A stretch of DNA of 12,874 nucleotides from Clostridiales bacterium (GTDB lineage Bacteria > Bacillota > Clostridia > Peptostreptococcales > Anaerovoracaceae), in NCBI GenBank assembly GCA_009778945.1, contig WRFF01000035.1, positions 1 through 12,874 of the forward strand. Direction: 5' to 3'. The position numbers and the translations under genes are program-made. The number at the start of each line of letters is the position of its first letter. Position 1 is the stretch's first letter. Of the stretch, positions 6,821 to 12,757 are shown piece by piece. Under the pieces are notes generated by a model, which worked only from the letters and a program-made list of their open reading frames with translations, was not told the origin of the DNA and made no database searches.

Positions 6821-6829
6821 ATTATAGCA
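6821..6829 (-). promoter_or_regulatory. Extended -10 promoter of the Asp23-nusB unit
   Basis: TGCTATAAT on the minus strand: a perfect TATAAT with the TG extension. No good -35 is present 16-18 nt upstream, which is typical of extended -10 promoters. The expected start point, about 7 nt downstream, falls at or beside the A of the 6814 ATG. It lies within the 32-nt gap after the CNNM gene. Confidence 0.6.
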
Positions 6830-6846
6830 GACCTACCCTGAAAACA

Positions 6847-8205
6847 TTATGAAATTTCCGTGTCAGGAGCTTCGCCGCTGTCCGTCTGCGACAGGATTTC
6901 GAGCGTGATTTTATCGATGCGGCGTTCTTTCCATGCTTCAATCGTGAACTTGCAGTCACCGATCACGACCACTTGTTTTGCCTTGTCGTCCTCATCGGGG
7001 ATTTCCCCGAGCCGGTCTATGAGCAGGCCGCCGATGGTATCATAATCCTCGGATTCCAGCGAAAGCCCAAGCGCTTCGTTGAGGTCGTCGAGATAAACGT
7101 TTCCGTCCACGAACCAAACATTTGCGGAAATCCGCTCCATGCCCGGCTCATCCTTATCGTATTCGTCCTCCATATTGCCCATGACTTCTTCGATCAGATC
7201 CTCCGTCGTCACAATACCGGACAGGCCGCCGTATTCGTCGACGAGAAAGGCCATATGGGTCTTGCTCCCCCGCATCTGCGCGAAGAGCTCGGCGATATTC
7301 TTGCTTTCGGGGACAAAAAACGGCTTCTGCAGCAATTTTTTGACGTTGACCCGGTTCCAACCGGCCTTCTTCGCCTGGATAATGAAGTCCTTCATATACA
7401 GGACGCCGATGATGTCGTCGTTGTCTTTATCGAAAAACGGGATGCGGGAATATCCGGATGAAAGCATTGCGTCCACATATTCGGTCAGCGGTTCGTTGAT
7501 ATTCAGCATGAAAACGTCCGTACGCGGCGTCATTATTTCATCTGCGAGCTTGTCGTCGAATTCAAACACATTGTCGATCATTTCCTTGCCCGTCTTGTCG
7601 ATATAACCGGTTTTCTCCCCCAACTCAAGGATCGATTTGATTTCCTCTTCGGAATAAATTTCCGCGATCTTGTCTTCCCGGATGCCGAAGAGGCGCAGAA
7701 TCACCGCGACGGTCTTTGAAAGAAGCCAGACAAACGGGAAGAAGAACCTTGAAACGCCAAGCACCGTACGCGCGGCGTTCAAGGCGATCTTTTCCGGATT
7801 TTGCAGCGCGATGCGTTTCGGGATCAGTTCGCCGAAGACGAGATTGCAGAACGCGAGAATGATCGTGATTACGACGACGGCGATCGGCGACGCGCCGGGG
7901 ATTCCCGACTGCGCCAGCACCACGGAGAAATGGCTCGCGATACCGGTCGCGGCGAGCGCACTCTGCAGGAACCCCGCGAATGTGACACAGACCTGGACAA
8001 CCGACAGGAAGCGGTTGGGCTGCCCCAGGAGATCGTAGAGCACCCGGGCTTTTTTGTCGCCGTCTTCCGCAAGCGATTTGATGCGCGTTTTGTTCGAGGA
8101 GATCGTCGCCATCTCCGCCATGGAAAAGAAGGCGTTAATGAGGATCAGGATAATCAGCAGGACGATTTGCAGGAGCAGGGATCCTCCGGGGTCGGGATTG
8201 TCCAT
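6847..8205 (-). CDS. CNNM/CorC-type membrane protein with CBS pair (hemolysin family)
   Basis: Membrane protein of the DUF21-CBS-CorC_HlyC family, linked by characterised relatives to Mg2+ or other divalent cation export and homeostasis; the older name is hemolysin-like. The protein has 452 residues. The DUF21 membrane domain (about 5-190) has segments near 10-32, 68-88, 106-126 and 148-172 and the signature FGELIPKRIALQNPEKIA (124-141). CBS 1 (about 226-280) begins MTPRTDV, and CBS 2 (about 291-346) has AFLVDEYGGLSGIVTTEDLIEE. The CorC_HlyC domain (about 357-437) has DTIGGLLIDRLGEIP. The start is 3 nt after the flavin reductase stop, so it closes a four-gene run. Whether metal transport relates to the iron-sulfur genes upstream is open. 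No defects are visible. Confidence 0.93.
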   Translation of the reverse strand: MDNPDPGGSLLLQIVLLIILILINAFFSMAEMATISSNKTRIKSLAEDGDKKARVLYDLLGQPNRFLSVVQVCVTFAGFLQSALAATGIASHFSVVLAQSGIPGASPIAVVVITIILAFCNLVFGELIPKRIALQNPEKIALNAARTVLGVSRFFFPFVWLLSKTVAVILRLFGIREDKIAEIYSEEEIKSILELGEKTGYIDKTGKEMIDNVFEFDDKLADEIMTPRTDVFMLNINEPLTEYVDAMLSSGYSRIPFFDKDNDDIIGVLYMKDFIIQAKKAGWNRVNVKKLLQKPFFVPESKNIAELFAQMRGSKTHMAFLVDEYGGLSGIVTTEDLIEEVMGNMEDEYDKDEPGMERISANVWFVDGNVYLDDLNEALGLSLESEDYDTIGGLLIDRLGEIPDEDDKAKQVVVIGDCKFTIEAWKERRIDKITLEILSQTDSGEAPDTEIS

Positions 8206-8208
8206 AGG

Positions 8209-8730
8209 TTATTTCATCCCCGCCTGACGCTCCTGGAACGCCGCCATGGCGGGAGCTTTCAGCTTCGTGAAATAATCCGCATAGCGCAGCGGCTCCTTGT
8301 CCGGATGAAGAGCCTCTATGGCGACCGGATTGCAGAAAAACGCCATATGCGTGTCCATCACGCGCTTGTCGATCACCTGGAATTTCACCCACGCGACCGC
8401 TTCGTCAAGCGCCGGCAGCCCCTCGCGCAGCGTATGCGGGACGTTTTCCCATTTAGAAACGTCGCGGCCGCACTGGAAACCGAAATTCGCGATCACGAAC
8501 GGATCGACGTTTGCCGGCAGGATCGAAAGGCTGAAAACGCCCTCTTTTTCGATCAGGCTTTGCGTATAACAGGTGTTGAGGACGGAGGCGACGACTGTTG
8601 GCGGCTCGCCCATGGAAAGCTGCGCCACCGCGTCGATGACGTGCCCGCCGAACCGTCCGTTCGCTTCGTCCCACACGCTCGTTACATACAGCCCGTAGGT
8701 TAGATTTTGCGCCATTACAAGTACATCCAT
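8209..8730 (-). CDS. Flavin reductase-like domain protein
   Basis: Probable FMN-binding protein of the flavin reductase-like family; the natural electron donor and acceptor are unknown. The protein has 173 residues. Features are NLTYGLYVTSVWD (9-21), a PPTVVASVLNTCYTQSLIEKEG region (43-64, the usual flavin-contact stretch), FSLSILPA (66-73), FVIANFGFQCGRDVSKWE (78-95) and a C-terminal helix rich in Ala and Lys. Many clostridial homologues carry a fused rubredoxin; this one has no such tail. The ATG at 8730 is 2 nt after the GGGtGRT stop, with AAAGGA upstream. An open frame reaching back to 9018 only overlaps the previous gene and encodes low-complexity Arg/Gly sequence, so it was dropped. Close linkage to the GGGtGRT gene suggests a shared redox role. 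Confidence 0.87.
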   Translation of the reverse strand: MDVLVMAQNLTYGLYVTSVWDEANGRFGGHVIDAVAQLSMGEPPTVVASVLNTCYTQSLIEKEGVFSLSILPANVDPFVIANFGFQCGRDVSKWENVPHTLREGLPALDEAVAWVKFQVIDKRVMDTHMAFFCNPVAIEALHPDKEPLRYADYFTKLKAPAMAAFQERQAGMK

Positions 8731-8732
8731 GA

Positions 8733-9752
8733 TTATTTCCTTTCTTCCGCGCGCGTACGCAGCGCTTCTTCGACCGCGACTGCGATTGCGACCGTCGCGC
8801 CGACCATCGGGTTGTTGCCCATACCGAGAAAACCCATCATCTCTACATGCGCCGGCACCGAAGAGCTGCCCGCGAACTGCGCGTCGCTGTGCATCCGCCC
8901 CATCGTATCCGTCATTCCGTAGGACGCGGGCCCCGCCGCCATATTGTCCGGGTGCAGCGTCCGTCCCGTGCCGCCTCCCGAGGCGACCGAGAAATAGCGT
9001 TTGCCGCGTTCCTGGCATTCTTTCTTGTAGGTCCCCGCGACCGGATGCTGAAAGCGCGTGGGGTTCGTCGAATTGCCCGTGATCGAGACATCCACCCCTT
9101 CCTGCCAGAAGATCGCGACGCCTTCCCGCACGTCATCCGCGCCGTAGCAGCGGATCGCCCCGCGAGGCCCTTTGGAATACGGAATCTCTTTGACGATTTT
9201 CAGCTCGCCCGTCGCATAATCAAACTGTGTCTGCACATAGGTAAACCCGTTGATGCGGCTGATGATCTGCGCCGCGTCCTTGCCGAGCCCGTTCAATATC
9301 ACGCGCAGCGGTTTCGTCCGGCTTTTGTTCGCGTTCAGCGCGATCCCGATTGCGCCTTCCGCAGCGGCGAAGCTCTCATGGCCCGCGAGGAACGCAAAGC
9401 ATTCCGTCTCCTCGCGCAGCAGCATGGCGCCGAGGTTCCCGTGCCCTATGCCAACCTTGCGGTCTTCCGCGACCGAACCCGGAATGCAGAACGACTGCAG
9501 CCCTATGCCGATCGCCTCGGCCGCTTCGGCCGCGTTCGCGCAGCCTTTTTTCAGCGCGATCGCCGCGCCGGCCATATAGGCCCAGCACGCGTTGTCAAAC
9601 GCACCCGGCTGGATGCCTCTCACGATCTCGACTATAGCGATACTATAGTCGCAGCAGATCCGCTCGCATTCCTCGAGAGAAGCAATACCGTTTTCCTTGA
9701 GCACGCCGTTGATCTTGTCGATCCTCCGCTCATAACTTTCAAATTTCACCAT
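8733..9752 (-). CDS. GGGtGRT family protein
   Basis: Member of the family named for its motif, here SGGGTGRT at residues 258-265 within ASGGGTGRTLHPDN. The biochemical function is not established. The protein has 339 residues and is soluble. Other strong blocks are FESYERRIDKIN (4-15), IQPGAFDNACWAYMAG (47-62), GIGHGNLGAMLLREETECF (101-119), LAGHESFAAAEGAIG (122-136) and MGFLGMGNNPMVGATVA (306-322). Cysteines at 29, 33, 34, 56, 71, 89, 118, 202 and 246 could matter for a metal or Fe-S role, but this is speculation. ATG 9752 was chosen because GGAGGA ends 9 nt upstream and MVKFESYER resembles family N-termini. A GTG three codons earlier (9761) overlaps the scaffold stop but leaves no room for the ribosome site. 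It is adjacent to an IscU/NifU-like gene, as is typical for this family. Confidence 0.92.
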   Translation of the reverse strand: MVKFESYERRIDKINGVLKENGIASLEECERICCDYSIAIVEIVRGIQPGAFDNACWAYMAGAAIALKKGCANAAEAAEAIGIGLQSFCIPGSVAEDRKVGIGHGNLGAMLLREETECFAFLAGHESFAAAEGAIGIALNANKSRTKPLRVILNGLGKDAAQIISRINGFTYVQTQFDYATGELKIVKEIPYSKGPRGAIRCYGADDVREGVAIFWQEGVDVSITGNSTNPTRFQHPVAGTYKKECQERGKRYFSVASGGGTGRTLHPDNMAAGPASYGMTDTMGRMHSDAQFAGSSSVPAHVEMMGFLGMGNNPMVGATVAIAVAVEEALRTRAEERK

Positions 9753-9757
9753 GACGC

Positions 9758-10450
9758 TCACTCCTCCCGGGGGTCGATGACTTTCGCGGCTTCGCCGAAC
9801 CGGCCGTAGGAGCCCGTCGCTTTCTTGACCGCCACGTTCGCGTCCGTGCCGTTTCGGATCGCTTTCATCATCTTTCCCAGGTTCACAAATTCATAACCGA
9901 TGATCTGGTTTTCCTCGTCGAGGGCCAGTTTCGTCACATAACCCTCCGTCATTTCCAGATAGCGCGCGCCCTTGGCTTTCGTCCCATACATCGTCGCGAT
10001 CTGGCTGCGCATCGGGCCTCCGAGATCCTCCAGGCCCGCGCCCACCGGCAGCCCGCCTTCCGAAAACGCCGTCTGGCTGCGCCCGTAAACGATCTGCAGA
10101 AAGAGTTCGCGCATGGCTGTGTTGATCGCGTCGCAGACAAGATCCGTATTCAGGCATTCCAGAAGGGTCTTCCCCGGCAGTATTTCGGCGCTCATCGCGG
10201 CCGAATGCGTCATTCCGGAACAGCCGATCGCCTCGACCAGCGCTTCCTCCACAATGCCGTCTTTCACGTTCAGCGTGAGTTTGCACGCGCCCTGCTGCGG
10301 GGCGCACCAGCCGACGCCGTGCGTCAGCCCGCTGATATCTTTTATCTCTTTGGCCTGCACCCATTTTCCCTCTTCGGGAATCGGCGCAGGCCCGTGATAT
10401 GCACCCTTCTTGACCGGGCACATATGTTCAATTTCTGCCGAATATTCCAT
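9758..10450 (-). CDS. IscU/NifU-like iron-sulfur scaffold protein (GGGtGRT partner)
   Basis: Likely assembles or carries iron-sulfur clusters. The protein has 230 residues, longer than IscU (about 130) because of extra N- and C-terminal segments. The IscU-like core shows Cys49 in GVGWCAP, Cys56 in QGACKLTL, Cys77 in IGCSGMTHSAAMSAEIL (compare FGCGSAIASS in IscU), and Cys99 and Cys106 near LECLNTDLVCDAI. Cys11 (HMCPVK) is outside the core. The C-terminal part (about 135-230) contains YGTKAKGARYLEMTEGYV and is not found in IscU. The start ATG (10450) is preceded by AAAGGA about 12 nt away. The stop lies 5 nt before the GGGtGRT start. No cysteine desulfurase gene is nearby, so sulfur would have to come from elsewhere. 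Which cysteines bind a cluster is inferred by analogy. Confidence 0.87.
   Translation of the reverse strand: MEYSAEIEHMCPVKKGAYHGPAPIPEEGKWVQAKEIKDISGLTHGVGWCAPQQGACKLTLNVKDGIVEEALVEAIGCSGMTHSAAMSAEILPGKTLLECLNTDLVCDAINTAMRELFLQIVYGRSQTAFSEGGLPVGAGLEDLGGPMRSQIATMYGTKAKGARYLEMTEGYVTKLALDEENQIIGYEFVNLGKMMKAIRNGTDANVAVKKATGSYGRFGEAAKVIDPREE
9762..9767 (-). promoter_or_regulatory. Ribosome binding site deciding the GGGtGRT start
   Basis: GGAGGA on the minus strand, partly within the last codons of the scaffold gene. The 9-nt gap to the ATG at 9752 is good, while the alternative GTG at 9761 directly abuts it. Confidence 0.7.
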
Positions 10451-10530
10451 AGGTTTGCGCTGTCCTTTCTATCCGCGGGGATTCATGAAAAAACTTCTCA
10501 TCGCGAACCCTCTCGCCTTATGACCGTTTA
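10451..10530. other. Gap between GDPD and scaffold genes
   Basis: Eighty bp with no convincing promoter or terminator. A short GCGA-N6-TCGC hairpin on the minus strand is followed after 9 nt by six T, which is too far apart for a standard terminator. The scaffold run may be read through from the GDPD promoter or have a weak promoter not recognised here. Confidence 0.35.
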
Positions 10531-11385
10531 TTAAATTGTTGCAGGGATGTCGCCAATACGTTCACTATATTCTTGAAACGCAGGCACCTCTCCGAACTCC
10601 TTTATATATGCCTGAATATATGTCTGGAGCGCGGAGAAATTTTCAAAGATGATATTGTCACAGAACTGTACCGCAGCGTCGAGATCGCCCAGTGTCCGGA
10701 TCGTCCAGCCTAAAACGGGGATTCCCAGTTTCTCCCGAAACCCTTCGATCCGCCGGTTCGGAAAACTGTTGATTTCAAACGAAAGGAAATCCGGTTTCTT
10801 TGCCATAAAAAAGAGCCGCGCGTTCATGATGCCCGCCCGCTCAATGCGGAGCATTTTCTGGTCATCAAATCTCGATGAGAGCAATCCGCAGACAATACTC
10901 GGGTCAGTCTTGCGAAACCAGCGGATTACCATCGGGTTGAAAGACTGGATCGCGTATTCGCCCGGATACGCTTTGAGCTGGTCATAGACCGTCTGCTCCA
11001 ATCTCTTCCGATGCTTCTTGACTTCTACGAGGATCGGCACGCGCCCGTTTATGAGCTTGAGTACCTCCTCAAATGTCGGGACCGTATATTCCGTTTTTCT
11101 CAAGCGCTGTGCTTTGATCTGCGCCACCGTTGATTTCTCTATATCAAGATTCGCGCCGGTCATACGCGCCAGATTGTCGTCGTGCATGACGACAGCCTGT
11201 CCGTCTTTGCTGAGTTGTACGTCGAGTTCGATTGAGATGCCGGCGCACGCCGCCGCATCAAAAGCGGGAAGTGAATTCTCCGGGTACCGTTCATCATGCA
11301 ATCCCCTGTGCGCAATCGGTTTTGACCAGATCCATTCTTTACATTGCATATTCTGTTTTTCTTCTCCAGACTTCTTTTTCCGCAT
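10531..11385 (-). CDS. Glycerophosphodiester phosphodiesterase
   Basis: Hydrolyses glycerophosphodiesters to glycerol 3-phosphate and an alcohol, recycling products of phospholipid or teichoic-acid breakdown. The protein has 284 residues with no signal peptide or membrane segment, so it is probably cytoplasmic. Catalytic landmarks in order: AHRG (25-28, H26, R27), PENS (35-38, E36), IELDVQLSKDG (52-62, E53 and D55), VMHDD (66-70, H68), VEVKK (120-124, E121), QSFNP, then GWTIRT near the C-terminus. ATG 11385 has GAGG only 3 nt away. ATG 11349 (codon 13) is closer to the conserved region but has its GGAG about 14 nt away, so the exact start is uncertain. A strong promoter lies at 11469-11498. 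The downstream scaffold gene is 80 nt away and may or may not be co-transcribed. Confidence 0.93.
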   Translation of the reverse strand: MRKKKSGEEKQNMQCKEWIWSKPIAHRGLHDERYPENSLPAFDAAACAGISIELDVQLSKDGQAVVMHDDNLARMTGANLDIEKSTVAQIKAQRLRKTEYTVPTFEEVLKLINGRVPILVEVKKHRKRLEQTVYDQLKAYPGEYAIQSFNPMVIRWFRKTDPSIVCGLLSSRFDDQKMLRIERAGIMNARLFFMAKKPDFLSFEINSFPNRRIEGFREKLGIPVLGWTIRTLGDLDAAVQFCDNIIFENFSALQTYIQAYIKEFGEVPAFQEYSERIGDIPATI

Positions 11386-11468
11386 AATCCTCTGTTTCTA
11401 TAATTTCATGAAAAATCCTCGAAAATGCCGCGCCGTTTCTTTGCGCCTGCGTTTCCGCGATGGGAATT

Positions 11469-11498
11469 ATTGTAGCACAGTTCCCCGCCAAGTGTCAA
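11469..11498 (-). promoter_or_regulatory. Promoter of the glycerophosphodiesterase gene
   Basis: TTGACA (11498-11493), an 18-nt spacer, then TACAAT (11474-11469) preceded by TG one base upstream. This is a near-consensus housekeeping promoter. The leader would be about 77 nt to the ATG at 11385. The -35 hexamer lies inside the REP-like repeat at 11492-11509. Confidence 0.7.
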
Positions 11499-11509
11499 AA
11501 ACCGTCCCC
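11492..11509. repeat. REP-like repeat (GGGGACGG...GACAC type)
   Basis: GTGTCAAAAACCGTCCCC on the plus strand (GGGGACGGTTTTTGACAC on minus). It shares GGGGACGGT plus a GACAC/GTCAC end with the boundary repeats at 2842 and 3266. It lies 10 nt beyond the Fic stop codon. Confidence 0.6.
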
Positions 11510-11519
11510 CACACATGCC

Positions 11520-12434
11520 TCATGTCAGGATATTCAGATACTGCGAAAGCCTTTCTTTGGTGTAGCCCGAAACCATCTGCACCATCGGCGAAGCGTCGCC
11601 GTCCCGATAATAACTGTCGAAACAGTCATAGTATCTTTTGCGGTCTTCGAATTTCACGTCGACAGGCGGATAGCCTGCCTGCATAAGCATCAGGTTGAGT
11701 ATCAATCTGCCGGTGCGTCCGTTGCCGTCGATGAACGGGTGTATGTCCTCGAAATCCAGATGGAATACAGCGCAGGCCTCAAGGACATGACGCTTGTTCG
11801 ATAATAGTCCGCGGACAAGGTTTTCCATCTGCACTGGTACAAGATACGGCTGCGGCGGTTCGTGGGCCGCGCCCATGATCGTGACGGGGATTCTGCGGTA
11901 CACGCCTTTGTCTTCCGGGCGGTCCGTTAGTACCAGCGAATGTATTTCCCTGATGAGCTTTTCGGAAACGGCCGCTTTTTCGCTTACAAGCGAGCAAACA
12001 TAGAGAAAAGCATCGCGATGCCCGACCGCTTCCAAATGGTCTTTGAGCGGTTTTCGGTCGATCGTTACGCCCTCCAGGACAAGCGCGGTTTCCTGCAAAG
12101 TGAGCGTATTGCCCTCGATGGCGTTGGAGTTATAGGTGAACTCGACAAGAAACTCGTCCTGCAATCGTTGCAGCTCGCCCCCAGTAAGCGGGCGGCGGCG
12201 CGCAAGCTCGTTTTTCAATTCGTCAATAGAGGAAAAAAGCGCGGCGTATTGTTCCGGGATTTCTTTTCTGCGCAAGCTGCGCCCGTCCATTGGCTTCCAT
12301 GCGTTTGCGGGAATAAGCCAGGAACGTCCCTCGCGAACGATCCCGTCAATCTTACCCCCCGCGCACAGGACACGGACGCGGCGGTCCGATATACCCCATT
12401 TTTCAGAAGCCTGTTTAACTGTCATATAGCCCAT
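11520..12434 (-). CDS. Fic-domain protein with N-terminal helix-turn-helix
   Basis: Fic enzymes usually transfer AMP from ATP to a protein hydroxyl side chain; the target here is unknown. The protein has 304 residues. Residues 4-47 look like an excisionase/MerR-type DNA-binding helix-turn-helix (TVKQASEKWGISDRRVRVL...SWLIPANAW). The inhibitory motif SNAIEGN (103-109, E107) sits N-terminal to the Fic core, as in class II Fic proteins. The catalytic motif HPFIDGNGRTGR (232-243) is intact with H232, D236 and R240, and the flap is near GVYRRIPVTIMG (177-188). ATG 12434 has GAGG 7 nt upstream; ATG 12452 has no ribosome site. The built-in inhibitory glutamate makes a separate antitoxin unnecessary. 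The gene stands alone between repeats, which suggests that it was acquired. An inverted repeat upstream may be an autoregulatory site for its own HTH. Confidence 0.94.
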   Translation of the reverse strand: MGYMTVKQASEKWGISDRRVRVLCAGGKIDGIVREGRSWLIPANAWKPMDGRSLRRKEIPEQYAALFSSIDELKNELARRRPLTGGELQRLQDEFLVEFTYNSNAIEGNTLTLQETALVLEGVTIDRKPLKDHLEAVGHRDAFLYVCSLVSEKAAVSEKLIREIHSLVLTDRPEDKGVYRRIPVTIMGAAHEPPQPYLVPVQMENLVRGLLSNKRHVLEACAVFHLDFEDIHPFIDGNGRTGRLILNLMLMQAGYPPVDVKFEDRKRYYDCFDSYYRDGDASPMVQMVSGYTKERLSQYLNILT

Positions 12435-12441
12435 AGCGATA

Positions 12442-12445
12442 CCTC
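12442..12445 (-). promoter_or_regulatory. Ribosome binding site deciding the Fic start
   Basis: GAGG on the minus strand ends 7 nt before ATG 12434. The earlier in-frame ATG at 12452 has no such site. Confidence 0.6.
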
Positions 12446-12469
12446 GATCCATGTAGACAGCGTAGCATA

Positions 12470-12524
12470 TTATCGGAATAATATCAATTGAATTTCGCGA
12501 TTTATTATTATATCATTCCGATAA
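12470..12524. promoter_or_regulatory. Inverted repeat upstream of fic, possible operator
   Basis: TTATCGGAAT (12470-12479) and its perfect complement ATTCCGATAA (12515-12524), 35 nt apart; the match extends imperfectly to TTATCGGAATRATAT. The left copy is also an internal palindrome, ATTAT-CGGA-ATAAT (12469-12482). The two arms bracket the predicted transcription start of the Fic gene, one overlapping the -10 extension and the other in the leader. That fits a repressor site, but the binding protein is unknown. Confidence 0.5.
12507..12515 (-). promoter_or_regulatory. Extended -10 promoter of the Fic gene
   Basis: TGATATAAT on the minus strand, a perfect TATAAT with TG extension. The -35 region, which would lie within the palindrome, is poor. 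The predicted start point is near 12500, giving a leader of about 66 nt. Confidence 0.5.
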
Positions 12525-12553
12525 CTGGACACAGGGACAGTCCCTGTGTCCAG
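12525..12553. repeat. Perfect 29-bp palindrome
   Basis: CTGGACACAGGGAC (12525-12538), a single A, then GTCCCTGTGTCCAG (12540-12553): 14-bp perfect arms. It would form a strong hairpin with almost no loop. It shares the GGGAC and GTGTC elements with the other REP-like repeats. It directly abuts the Fic promoter inverted repeat. No run of T follows on the plus strand, so a simple terminator is not indicated. Confidence 0.75.
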
Positions 12554-12757
12554 TCGTGTTAGCCGGTCAGAGCAGAGACGATATGTCCAGCGATGATATA
12601 TCCCTGGCAACTTCATCAAGCGTTGGATATGATAATTAGCACCTGACTTGACCACAAATTCATAGAAGCGAATTCTCTGTTTGTAGAAACGTTGGAAATC
12701 AGCGGTTTTTGAAATTTGCGGATTAAAAATGTGGTTACCTTTTTGCTTCCACCGAAG
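12554..12757. other. Intergenic stretch, nothing recognised
   Basis: About 200 bp, richer in A and T than the genes. A minus-strand frame (12769-12470, 99 codons) crosses it and runs through the palindrome and the Fic promoter. Its basic, aromatic sequence (for example FQRFYKQRIRFYEF) resembles nothing I know. It could be a decayed mobile-element fragment or chance. Confidence 0.4.

Noticed and set aside
8731..9018. Longer flavin reductase start at 9018
   Set aside because: It lies wholly within the GGGtGRT gene and encodes Arg/Gly-rich shadow sequence; ATG 8730 has a ribosome site.
10479..10516. Rho-independent terminator after the GDPD gene
   Set aside because: The stem is only 4 bp and the T run starts 9 nt beyond it.
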